Shown: one piece after another, positions 1 to 7,396 of the stretch
Layout: the number at the start of each line of letters is the position of its first letter
Position numbering within the stretch: the stretch's first letter is position 1
DNA from: Phycisphaerales bacterium
GTDB lineage: Bacteria > Planctomycetota > Phycisphaerae > UBA1845 > Fen-1342
Assembly: GCA_016716475.1 (NCBI GenBank)
Contig: JADJWG010000004.1
Coordinates: 124,001-188,000, forward strand
Length of the DNA: 64,000 nucleotides
Direction: 5' to 3'
Translations under genes and position numbers: made by a program
The notes under the pieces: generated by a model
The model's database searches: none
Seen by the model: only the letters and a program-made list of their open reading frames with translations
Told to the model about the DNA's origin: nothing

Positions 1-299
1 GGAGTCCTCCAGAGCACGGCTCGGCTTCCGCGCGGAAGCTCGTGAGCATGGTCCCAAACTATGTAACGGGGGCAGTCGCTGCCCGCAAGGGGTTTACCGT
101 TGCACCGCGTACCCGCCCGCCATGATCCGTCGTGCCAACCCGTTCCGGGGTGGCCGTGCGGTGAAAGGCGGCAAGTGTAAACCCACTTCGGGGCCGGTGG
201 CGGAAAACGAGGGAGAATGATAGGCAGATTGAAGCCGGTTGCCAAGCACCTGGTGGACGGAGTTCGCGGGTCTGTCAGTGGGTCGCCTGAAGGACTACG
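1..299. other. Leading region without a recognised gene
   Basis: No open frame here looks like a protein I recognise, and no frame enters convincingly from the left edge. No tRNA or rRNA signature was seen. The last bases carry a GAAGGA ribosome site for the aldolase gene that follows. Confidence 0.5.
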
Positions 300-953
300 A
301 TGCACGGCATGGATGCACTGGCCGAAGAACTGTGTGCGTTGGGGCGTCGAGCGTACGACCGCCTGTTGGTTGACGGTACCGGCGGCAATTTTTCGGTTCG
401 TACGCCGGACGGGAACATTCTGTGCACGCCGACGCTCTTTTCGAAGGGGCGGCTTACGCCAGCCGACCTGTGCCTCGTCGATCCGGATGGGCGTCAGGTG
501 GCGGGCACGCGCCGACCGAGCACCGAACTGCAGCTCCACCTGGCAATCTACCGAGCCCACGCCGCCATCCGCGCAGTGGTGCATACCCACCCGCCCTACG
601 CAACCACCTTCGCGGTACGCGGCGAGTCCCTGCCCGAGGGCGTGCTGCCGGAAGGTGATGTGTTTCTCGGGCCCGTCCCCCTCGTGCCCTACGCCACCAC
701 GGGCACCGCGGCGATGGCGGAGGCGATCGAACCTTGCGTGCGCGAGCACGTTGCGGCACTCCTTCAGAATCATGGCGCCGTGACGTGGGGGCCGGACCTG
801 GAAACGGCATATGTGTTGACGGAGACGCTGGAGGCCGTCGCCCGCGTGGTCTGGCAGGCGCGGCTGGTTGGCGGGGAACGGGCGATCCCGGCGGCGGACC
901 GGGCCCCCTTGGCGGAGTTGCGGGCGAAATTTCGCCGACAAATGGGCTATTGA
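300..953 (+). CDS. Class II aldolase/adducin family protein
   Basis: A 217-residue cytoplasmic protein of the class II aldolase family (fuculose-/rhamnulose-/ribulose-phosphate aldolases and epimerases), which uses zinc to cleave or isomerise sugar phosphates. Zinc ligands are visible as H95 and H97 in HTHPP and H158 in NHGAV. E76, in the segment STELQLH, matches the catalytic or ligand acidic position. The glycine-rich GTGGNFS near residue 26 is the usual phosphate-binding stretch. The length is normal. The ATG at 300 follows GAAGGA at a good distance. The sugar substrate cannot be decided from sequence, and no sugar kinase or isomerase lies next to it. Confidence 0.88.
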   Translation: MHGMDALAEELCALGRRAYDRLLVDGTGGNFSVRTPDGNILCTPTLFSKGRLTPADLCLVDPDGRQVAGTRRPSTELQLHLAIYRAHAAIRAVVHTHPPYATTFAVRGESLPEGVLPEGDVFLGPVPLVPYATTGTAAMAEAIEPCVREHVAALLQNHGAVTWGPDLETAYVLTETLEAVARVVWQARLVGGERAIPAADRAPLAELRAKFRRQMGY

Positions 954-980
954 AGGACTTGCGGAAACCTTAGTACGCGG

Positions 981-1020
981 TACACTCTTGCAAGAGTGTA
1001 GTACACTCTTATTGGAGTGT
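981..1020 (+). promoter_or_regulatory. Two tandem palindromic operator-like sites
   Basis: Two copies of ACACTC-N6-GAGTGT lie at 982-999 and 1003-1020. The first is a perfect palindrome, extended to 20 bp at 981-1000. Their centres are 21 bp apart, two helical turns, so bound dimers would sit on the same face. They end 7 bp before the start of a ribbon-helix-helix-like gene, so I infer autoregulatory operators. Confidence 0.6.
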
Positions 1021-1027
1021 TGTCCGC

Positions 1028-1264
1028 ATGCCCGCCCACAACGGTGCCCGCCGGATGGTCACGCTGAAGATCCCTGGCGAGCTGTATGACAAGCTCGGGG
1101 ACCTGATCGACGGCACCGGATTCCGCAGCGTGACCGAATTTGCGACGTGGGTGCTGCGGGATGTCGCGGCTGGCGGGAAATTTCATGAGCCGCCGCCGGG
1201 ACTGCAACCCCAGGAGTTGGAGGCCATCCGAGCCCGCCTGCGGGCGCTGGGTTACATCGAGTAG
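1028..1264 (+). CDS. Small ribbon-helix-helix (CopG-like) protein
   Basis: A 78-residue protein. MVTLKIPGELYDKLGDLIDG fits the beta-strand and first helix of the ribbon-helix-helix fold, and the helix that follows (SVTEFATWVLRDV) is the usual second helix. The rest is a short basic/helical tail. Such proteins bind palindromic DNA as dimers. Two matched palindromes directly upstream suggest it represses itself. No toxin gene is evident beside it: the next gene, a TauE-like permease 83 bp on, may be its co-transcribed target. Confidence 0.65.
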   Translation: MPAHNGARRMVTLKIPGELYDKLGDLIDGTGFRSVTEFATWVLRDVAAGGKFHEPPPGLQPQELEAIRARLRALGYIE

Positions 1265-1347
1265 TGCGGCGCTGGCCGCGCGGGCCCGACGGCTACCGGC
1301 GGCGCGGCCGGTGGACCTGGGCGGATCCCTGAGGATGAGGAGCGGTG

Positions 1348-2313
1348 ATGAGTGGAGCCCTTCCGCCGTATTCGCAATCGACGCCCGGCTTAGGCCTGGG
1401 CCTCCTGATGGACTGGATGCAACTGGCATGGGGGCGCCGCCGGGTGCGCATCTGGTTGTTTGTGGTCGCGGCGGTGGCGTGCCTGCTGGCATTCTCAGCC
1501 CGACCGGAAGGGGGCTGGCTGACGCAGTTGCACGGGGGGGCGCTGGTTCCGTCGGTCGTGCTGCTGGTCTTTGGGGCGGCACTGCTCTGTGAGTACGTGG
1601 ACTCCAGTCTGGGGATGGGCTATGGCACGGCGCTCACGCCGGTGCTGCTGATGGCCGGCTTCGAACCGGTACAGGTTGTGCCGGCGGTGCTGCTGAGTGA
1701 ATTCTTGACCGGTATTGCGGCCACGCTGTGGCATCATCGCGACGGCAACCTGAACCTGCTGGTGGACCACGAAGCCCGTACGACTGCCCTGTTGATCGGT
1801 GGGCTGAGCGGGATGGGAGCGGTGGTGGCAGTCTTGCTGGCGATGTTGCTGCACACCAAGCTGTCTTCCGATTGGCTTTCACTGATCATCGGACTGATCG
1901 TGCTGAGCATGGGCATCCTGATCCTTGTGACGCTGCGGCGGCGATTTCAGTACCGACGCTCGCACCTGCTCGCGGTGGGGGCCGTGGCGGCGTTCAACAA
2001 GGGGCTGAGCGGCGGCGGATACGGGCCCCTGGTGACCGCCGGGCAGGTGGTGTCGGGTGTCTCGTCGAAGCAGGCGGTCGGGGTTACCTCTCTCGGCGAA
2101 GCGATCACGTGTTTCGTAGGGTTGGTGGCGTACATGCTGCTCGGGGGTGGGATTCACTGGGGGCTCGCGGTTCCGTTGACGGCGGGCGCACTGCTCTCGG
2201 TGCCGGTGGCCACACTGACCGTGCGGCGCATGGGCGAGACGCACTTGCGGGCGATTGTCGGTGTGGTGACGTGTGTTCTGGGGGCGATTGTGCTGGTCAA
2301 GCTGCTGTTCTGA
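1348..2313 (+). CDS. TauE/SafE family membrane permease
   Basis: A polytopic inner-membrane protein of 321 residues, with about eight or nine hydrophobic segments in two repeats, typical of TauE/SafE sulfite/organosulfonate exporters (DUF81). The motif around SLGMGYGTALTPVLLMAGF and the second-half counterpart FNKGLSGGGYGPLVTAGQ are the duplicated glycine-rich signatures of the family. The ATG at 1348 follows GAGGAG by 5 bases; a GTG immediately before it is an alternative. The substrate is unknown. It may be co-regulated with the small DNA-binding protein upstream. Confidence 0.85.
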   Translation: MSGALPPYSQSTPGLGLGLLMDWMQLAWGRRRVRIWLFVVAAVACLLAFSARPEGGWLTQLHGGALVPSVVLLVFGAALLCEYVDSSLGMGYGTALTPVLLMAGFEPVQVVPAVLLSEFLTGIAATLWHHRDGNLNLLVDHEARTTALLIGGLSGMGAVVAVLLAMLLHTKLSSDWLSLIIGLIVLSMGILILVTLRRRFQYRRSHLLAVGAVAAFNKGLSGGGYGPLVTAGQVVSGVSSKQAVGVTSLGEAITCFVGLVAYMLLGGGIHWGLAVPLTAGALLSVPVATLTVRRMGETHLRAIVGVVTCVLGAIVLVKLLF

Positions 2314-2328
2314 GGAAGCAGCTTGACT

Positions 2329-2652
2329 TCAGGAGGGCGCCGGTTCGAGCACGCAGCGCATCGACCCCCGGCACCGTTCAATGCGCCAGTCCGCCCCGAA
2401 GGCCTGCACCTGCTCCTGCCGCCACTCGGCCCGTTCGAAAACCGTGGTCTCAAGGATGACGCGGCCGGTTTCGTCGACTTCCCGTGCCAGGCGGAAAGCA
2501 TGCTGCGCGTCGAAATGGAAGATCTTGCCGAGCATTTCGATGACGTACTCGTAGGTGTGGTCGTCGTCGTCGAGCAGGATGACGTGCCAGAGGGGTGCGG
2601 TTCTGAGCTTGGGCGTCGCAATCGCGGTGTTGTGTTGCGGCGTTGCGGACAT
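2329..2652 (-). CDS. clpS: ATP-dependent Clp protease adaptor ClpS
   Basis: A 107-residue adaptor that delivers N-degron substrates to the ClpA/ClpC unfoldase. The core WHVILLDDDDHTYEYVIEML is the conserved ClpS N-degron-binding segment, followed by the expected helix and ending in the usual strand. The N-terminal ~20 residues are flexible. It converges with the permease gene (15 bp gap) and is divergent from ribBA. No clpA lies in the window. Confidence 0.92.
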   Translation of the reverse strand: MSATPQHNTAIATPKLRTAPLWHVILLDDDDHTYEYVIEMLGKIFHFDAQHAFRLAREVDETGRVILETTVFERAEWRQEQVQAFGADWRIERCRGSMRCVLEPAPS

Positions 2653-2781
2653 CGTTTTTCCGGGGCGTGGCCCGCTCCTCGCGGAATTGTCGCCGGCGGT
2701 TGTCAGTCGAGACGGACCACCATGTTGTGATTCTAGCAGGAACGGTGCCGGGTCGACGACCGGGGCGCGGCTGGATTCTGC

Positions 2782-2787
2782 TACAAT
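2782..2787 (+). promoter_or_regulatory. Candidate -10 box upstream of ribBA
   Basis: TACAAT lies 36 bp before the ribBA start in the divergent clpS-ribBA spacer. No convincing -35 box was found, and no FMN-riboswitch-like fold is obvious in the 170-bp spacer. Confidence 0.3.
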
Positions 2788-2822
2788 GAGAGTGCGGGGG
2801 AACTTGCGTTCTGGAGTGACCC

Positions 2823-4094
2823 ATGAGCGGCGGACCCGCTTCCGCAGCCGGACAGAGCCCCTTCAGCCCGATCGAAGAGATCCTTGCCGATCTGCGGCTG
2901 GGGCGGATGATCGTGCTGGTGGACGACGAATGTCGTGAGAACGAGGGGGATCTCGTCTGTCCAGCGCAGTCGATCAATCCGGAGAAGGTGAATTTCATGC
3001 TGAGATTCGCCCGCGGGACGCTGTGCGTCGCCCTGACGCAGCAGCGCTGCCGCCGGCTGCACCTGACGCCGCAAGTGACTGACAACACGACGCGTCTCGG
3101 TACGAATTTCACGATCACCGTCGATGCCGGTCCCCAGCTCGGCACGACGACGGGTGTGTCCGCATTCGATCGGGCTGCGACGATCCGTCACCTCGTGGCG
3201 GAGGAAGCCGTGCCGGAGGACTTTGTGCGTCCGGGGCACGTCAACCCGCTCACGGCCCGCGACGGCGGGGTGCTCGTGCGGGGCGGGCAGACAGAGGGCT
3301 CGGTGGACCTGTGCCGGCTGGCGGGGATGCTGCCGGGCGCTGCGCTGATCGAGATTCTGAACGACGACGGAACCATGGCGCGTGTCCCGCAACTCATCGC
3401 ATTTTGCCGACAGCACGGCCTGAAGATGTGCACGATCGCCGACCTGATCGAGTACCGCCTGCAGCGTGAACGGCTCGTGGAGCGCGTCGAGCAGATTCCG
3501 CTGAAGAACGAGTTCGGTGATTGGCGGCTGTTCGCGTACCGGGCGCGGAGTGATGCGCAGACCCACGTGGCGCTTTGCCGGGGCGGTGTGGGAGAAATCG
3601 ATGCGGCTGGCAACGTCGCTCCGCAGCCGGAGCCGGTGCTGGTGCGTGTGCACAGCGAGTGCCTCACGGGTGACGTGTTCGGATCGTTCCGTTGCGAGTG
3701 TGGCGAGCAGCTCGGCGCCGCGATGGCGATGATTGCGCGGGAAGGGCGTGGCGCGTTGGTCTACCTGCGGCAGGAAGGTCGGGGGATCGGGCTGGAAAAC
3801 AAGCTGCACGCTTACCGCATGCAGGACCAGGGCCTCGACACGGTGCAGGCGAACGAGGTGCTGGGCTTCCGCGCCGACCAGCGTGATTACGGCATTGGGG
3901 CCCAGATTCTGCGCGACCTGGGCTTGCAACGCATCCGCATCCTGACCAACAACCCGAAGAAGGTGAGCCGGCTGGCGATGTATGGGCTGGAGATCACCGA
4001 GCAATTGCCGCTCGAGATCGAGCCGAACGAGCACAACCGCCGCTATCTGGAGACCAAGAAGTACAAGCTGGGGCACCAGTTGCGAAAGGTGTAG
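2823..4094 (+). CDS. ribBA: Bifunctional DHBP synthase / GTP cyclohydrolase II
   Basis: A fusion of both entry enzymes of riboflavin synthesis, 423 residues. The N-terminal ~205 residues make 3,4-dihydroxy-2-butanone 4-phosphate from ribulose 5-phosphate; the C-terminal part opens GTP. GTP cyclohydrolase II zinc cysteines are C280, C291 and C293 (HSECLTGD...RCEC), and RQEGRGIGL is intact. In the DHBP domain E39 (RENEGD) and RPGH are present. The usual DDED is DDEC (C37), and the usual metal-ligand His of RGGHTEA is Q156 (RGGQTEG). The ATG follows GGAG by 7 bases. No other rib genes are adjacent. Confidence 0.93.
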   Translation: MSGGPASAAGQSPFSPIEEILADLRLGRMIVLVDDECRENEGDLVCPAQSINPEKVNFMLRFARGTLCVALTQQRCRRLHLTPQVTDNTTRLGTNFTITVDAGPQLGTTTGVSAFDRAATIRHLVAEEAVPEDFVRPGHVNPLTARDGGVLVRGGQTEGSVDLCRLAGMLPGAALIEILNDDGTMARVPQLIAFCRQHGLKMCTIADLIEYRLQRERLVERVEQIPLKNEFGDWRLFAYRARSDAQTHVALCRGGVGEIDAAGNVAPQPEPVLVRVHSECLTGDVFGSFRCECGEQLGAAMAMIAREGRGALVYLRQEGRGIGLENKLHAYRMQDQGLDTVQANEVLGFRADQRDYGIGAQILRDLGLQRIRILTNNPKKVSRLAMYGLEITEQLPLEIEPNEHNRRYLETKKYKLGHQLRKV

Positions 4095-4288
4095 GGGCAC
4101 CCAGAAAAGGGCACCCATAGATGGGGGGGGCTGGGAACTACGAAAACAGCGCGCGTGGTGCGCGCATGCGGGACGGAACCTCTGCCGACGTGGAGTGCTT
4201 GGAGTGCGAGATTCGTGCGCCACGCACCCCGCTCATCTATACTTCTGCGTGTTCAGGAGCTGTACATGAAGGGTTGCGGGAGCGCCGG

Positions 4289-4534
4289 ATGAATCAACAG
4301 GATGATGGCCAGAAACCGCTGATGACGGAACTCAAAGAGGGTCTCATCGAAGAGGGGGTGCGGTGGATCCGCTGGACTACGGGCGGGGCCGTGGTCGGCG
4401 CTGGTGTGCTTGGTGGAGTCGGTGTCGCGTGGTTCGGGTGGATGGGCCTCGCGATCGGCTGCGGCGTCGGCGCCGTATCGGGCGGCCTCGGGGCGTGGCT
4501 ACTTTATCTCTGGCTGAACTCCCTTTGGGAATGA
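4289..4534 (+). CDS. Small glycine-rich membrane protein
   Basis: An 81-residue protein with a charged N-terminus (about 25 residues) and two glycine/alanine-rich hydrophobic segments, which look like a helical hairpin in the membrane. The ATG at 4289 follows GGGAG. I do not recognise a family. TATACT at 4238-4243 could be its -10 box. It sits alone between ribBA and the secreted peptidase. Confidence 0.6.
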   Translation: MNQQDDGQKPLMTELKEGLIEEGVRWIRWTTGGAVVGAGVLGGVGVAWFGWMGLAIGCGVGAVSGGLGAWLLYLWLNSLWE

Positions 4535-4741
4535 ACGCGCTGCGCGCCCGGAAGGGGGACGCGCCGCTCGCGACACCAGAAAACCGGTTTCGACAGTGCT
4601 GAGCAGACAGCGAACGCAGCGCTACGCGCTGGCTACGTAGAAGTTACGGGTTGATCTGGACGTGTCCGCCCAATAGGATGGTATGTGTTCGGGCACGGTC
4701 ATGCGCCGTCACCTCTGCTATTGCATCGTTCGGAGACAATC

Positions 4742-7381
4742 ATGCTGGTGACCCTGCGCCCATCCTACGGCCTCCTGCTTTTCGTTCTACCCGTTACGCT
4801 GTTCTGCGCAGCGGCGGTGACGCCGGCCCAGGTTATTTACCAGTTGGATCCGCGTTCACAGACCGAGATCTTAGGGCTGCAGAGCGACTTCGACGGTGCG
4901 GGGCTGCCGATTTTCATACATGAGGAGCGGCAGTCGCGGCTCATGTGTGGGGGTGCGATCGTGCACACTGACGGCATCTGGCGGCCGGTCGGTGGCGGAG
5001 AATTGCCACTACCCCCCGACATCTTTGCGAATGTCGAGGATGAGCCCGCGTCGCTGATACTCGTTGTCACAGGTCCGGGCCGGTCCTGTCCGCAGTTCAT
5101 TTTCAACATATCCGGGACTCCGCCGGCGGGTGCCGTCGACGCCATTGAGGCCGCCGCCGAGCGCTTCACACACCTCTTCTCCGATTGCGTAGATATTCAC
5201 ATCAAGGTGAAATTCAAGAGCATGGGGCAAAACACGATCGGTTCGACCTCGAACAAGTTCGTGAAGTACCGGTACGACGAAGTGCGGTCGGCGCTGCTGG
5301 CCGACCGCGATGACGACGACGTCGTGATTCTCTACATGCCGACAGGTGACCGCATCGACGTCAAGTACCAGGGCACAGAGGTCAAGGAAGAGAAGCACGT
5401 GTACCTGTCACGGTCGGTGGCCAAGGCCATCGGCCTGATCAGCGCGACTTCCACGAAGAAGGATGGAACGTTCAAGTTCAACACGGACTTTGCCTTCGAT
5501 TACGACCCCACCGATGGCATCATCGGCGGGCGGATGGATTTCCAGCACGTTGTGCTGCACGAGCTCGGCCACCTGCTCGGTTTCACGTCCGGCGTGGACT
5601 TCCGTAACAAGAACATCGAAAACCTGGACCTGGCGCGCTTCTCGACGGCGGATTGCGCCGACACCTACAGCGATTTTCGCGACAACCCCCGCACCGGTGG
5701 CGAGGACAAGCAGGGCGTCGGCTGTCGCACGTGTCTGCCGGAATGGGGCGACTGGCGCATGTCTACCGGTGTGGGTAATGGCGACGGTAACCAGGCCTCC
5801 CACTGGAAGAACGATGGGATAACCGGCGTGTGGGTCGGCGTCATGGATCCGACGCTTGCGCCGGGGGCGCAATTCTACAGCCCGAATACGCTGATCGAGG
5901 ACTATCTGACGGCGGCCGATGCGTACGCCTTCGACTTCATGGGCTGGGACTTCGAGTACGACGATCTCACGCCGGGCTCGTTTTCGCTCAGCTTCCCGGC
6001 CGACGGCACCACCAATACGCTGCTCGCCGGCCTTGGACTCGACTGGACGAATTCCGCGAACGCGACGAGCTATCGGGTGCGCGTCTACCCTTACTGCTTC
6101 ATGGTGGACGGTGTCACGCCGCTGATCGACGTCGAGACCACCACATCCTCGTACTTCATCCCGGCGGGGATCCTTCAGCAGAACACGATCTACTGCTGGT
6201 TTGTGACGGCGGAGAACGCGTTTGGTGCGCGCGTCTCGGCCACGTGGAGCTTCACCACGGAACCGCCCGGGCTTGTCCTTGCGCCGCCGAATTTCGACCT
6301 GGCGCAACCCGCGAACGGCGCCTCGGGCGCGCCTCTCAACCTCCAGTTCACCTGGCAGCTCATCGGGGGAGACGATCTCGCCGCATACCGCGTGCAGATC
6401 GACGATGAACCCGCGTTCGTTGGCGACAAAATCCTCGATCAGATCCAGCCCCCACCTTTTGGCCGTGAGGACTTCGTCACTTTCCAGGTGCCTGACAAGC
6501 TCCTGCAGAACAACAAGACGTACTACTGGCGCGTATTCGCGATCAATGGCCGAGGCACGCGGCTGTGCGAATCCCAGCACCGCTCGTTCACGACCGGCGC
6601 GTTCCCGCCCGGGCCGTTCGGCGTGCTCGAGCCCGAGCCCGGCATGACGAATGTGACGCTTACGCCGGCGATCGTGTGGCAGCCGGCTTGGGGAGCGGCC
6701 TACTACCGTGTCCAGGTTGATGATGACCCGGATTTTGGTTCACCAGAACTGGACCTCAACCCGGTGCCGCAGACGTTCGTCGAGGTGCCCCCGGGCGTAT
6801 TGCTGCCCGATACCGACTACTACGTCCGCGTCCGCGGCGTGAACGCCGCCGGCCCGGGTCCGGTGGTGGCCCCGGCGCTGCCGTTTACGACGCGCCCGGA
6901 CCCGCCGGACCCGTTTGCGCTGGAGGGGCCGGGCGACGGCGAGATTATCTTCCCGACGCGTCCGTTGCTGAACTGGGAGCCGTCCGCCGGTGCCGCCGGC
7001 TACCTGCTCGAACTCGACCCGGAGGTCGAGCCGCTGAGCCCGCATTGGGTACGCAGCGGTGTTCAGACGGCCGCGCTGCCCCCGGTGGGTCTGCTCGAAC
7101 GCGGCACCAAGTACTACTGGCGGGTGACGGCGTTCAACGGCGGTGGCCAGACCGAGGGCTCGCCGCCCGTGGGCAAGGCCTTCCACGTCGCCGCGACAAC
7201 GGCCGACATCGAACCCGACGGCGATCGTGACATGGTTGAAGTCCGAGCGCTACAGCTCTGCTACGCTCCCGTAGCTCTCCCCCCGCTTCCGCCGATTTGC
7301 GCGCTCTTGGATCTCCAGCCCGACGGCCGCATTGATTGGGCGGATGCCAACCCGATCCTGCACGCCCTGACCGGACCGTAG
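4742..7381 (+). CDS. Secreted zinc metallopeptidase with Fn3-like repeats and dockerin-like end
   Basis: An 879-residue exported protein. Residues 1-30 form a signal peptide ending near TPAQV. The peptidase domain carries H273-E-L-G-H277-LLGF, a HExxHxxGF zinc site. Residues ~375-415 (DPTLAPG to DAYAFDFMGWDF) resemble the closing part of this NF038122-like planctomycete family. Three to four fibronectin-III-like repeats follow (about 420-830), each with a TYYWRV or similar strand. The C-terminal ~55 residues (DIEPDGDRD, later LQPDGRIDWADANPILHAL) look like a degenerate dockerin-type calcium module. The ATG at 4742 gives a clean signal peptide; an upstream in-frame start adds 19 residues that spoil it. 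Confidence 0.82.
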   Translation: MLVTLRPSYGLLLFVLPVTLFCAAAVTPAQVIYQLDPRSQTEILGLQSDFDGAGLPIFIHEERQSRLMCGGAIVHTDGIWRPVGGGELPLPPDIFANVEDEPASLILVVTGPGRSCPQFIFNISGTPPAGAVDAIEAAAERFTHLFSDCVDIHIKVKFKSMGQNTIGSTSNKFVKYRYDEVRSALLADRDDDDVVILYMPTGDRIDVKYQGTEVKEEKHVYLSRSVAKAIGLISATSTKKDGTFKFNTDFAFDYDPTDGIIGGRMDFQHVVLHELGHLLGFTSGVDFRNKNIENLDLARFSTADCADTYSDFRDNPRTGGEDKQGVGCRTCLPEWGDWRMSTGVGNGDGNQASHWKNDGITGVWVGVMDPTLAPGAQFYSPNTLIEDYLTAADAYAFDFMGWDFEYDDLTPGSFSLSFPADGTTNTLLAGLGLDWTNSANATSYRVRVYPYCFMVDGVTPLIDVETTTSSYFIPAGILQQNTIYCWFVTAENAFGARVSATWSFTTEPPGLVLAPPNFDLAQPANGASGAPLNLQFTWQLIGGDDLAAYRVQIDDEPAFVGDKILDQIQPPPFGREDFVTFQVPDKLLQNNKTYYWRVFAINGRGTRLCESQHRSFTTGAFPPGPFGVLEPEPGMTNVTLTPAIVWQPAWGAAYYRVQVDDDPDFGSPELDLNPVPQTFVEVPPGVLLPDTDYYVRVRGVNAAGPGPVVAPALPFTTRPDPPDPFALEGPGDGEIIFPTRPLLNWEPSAGAAGYLLELDPEVEPLSPHWVRSGVQTAALPPVGLLERGTKYYWRVTAFNGGGQTEGSPPVGKAFHVAATTADIEPDGDRDMVEVRALQLCYAPVALPPLPPICALLDLQPDGRIDWADANPILHALTGP

Positions 7382-7396
7382 GCGAGTACGCTCGGT

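Noticed and set aside
2781..4223. 480-codon open frame antisense to ribBA
   Set aside because: No recognisable protein; the + strand holds an unambiguous RibBA. High GC leaves many long antisense frames open.
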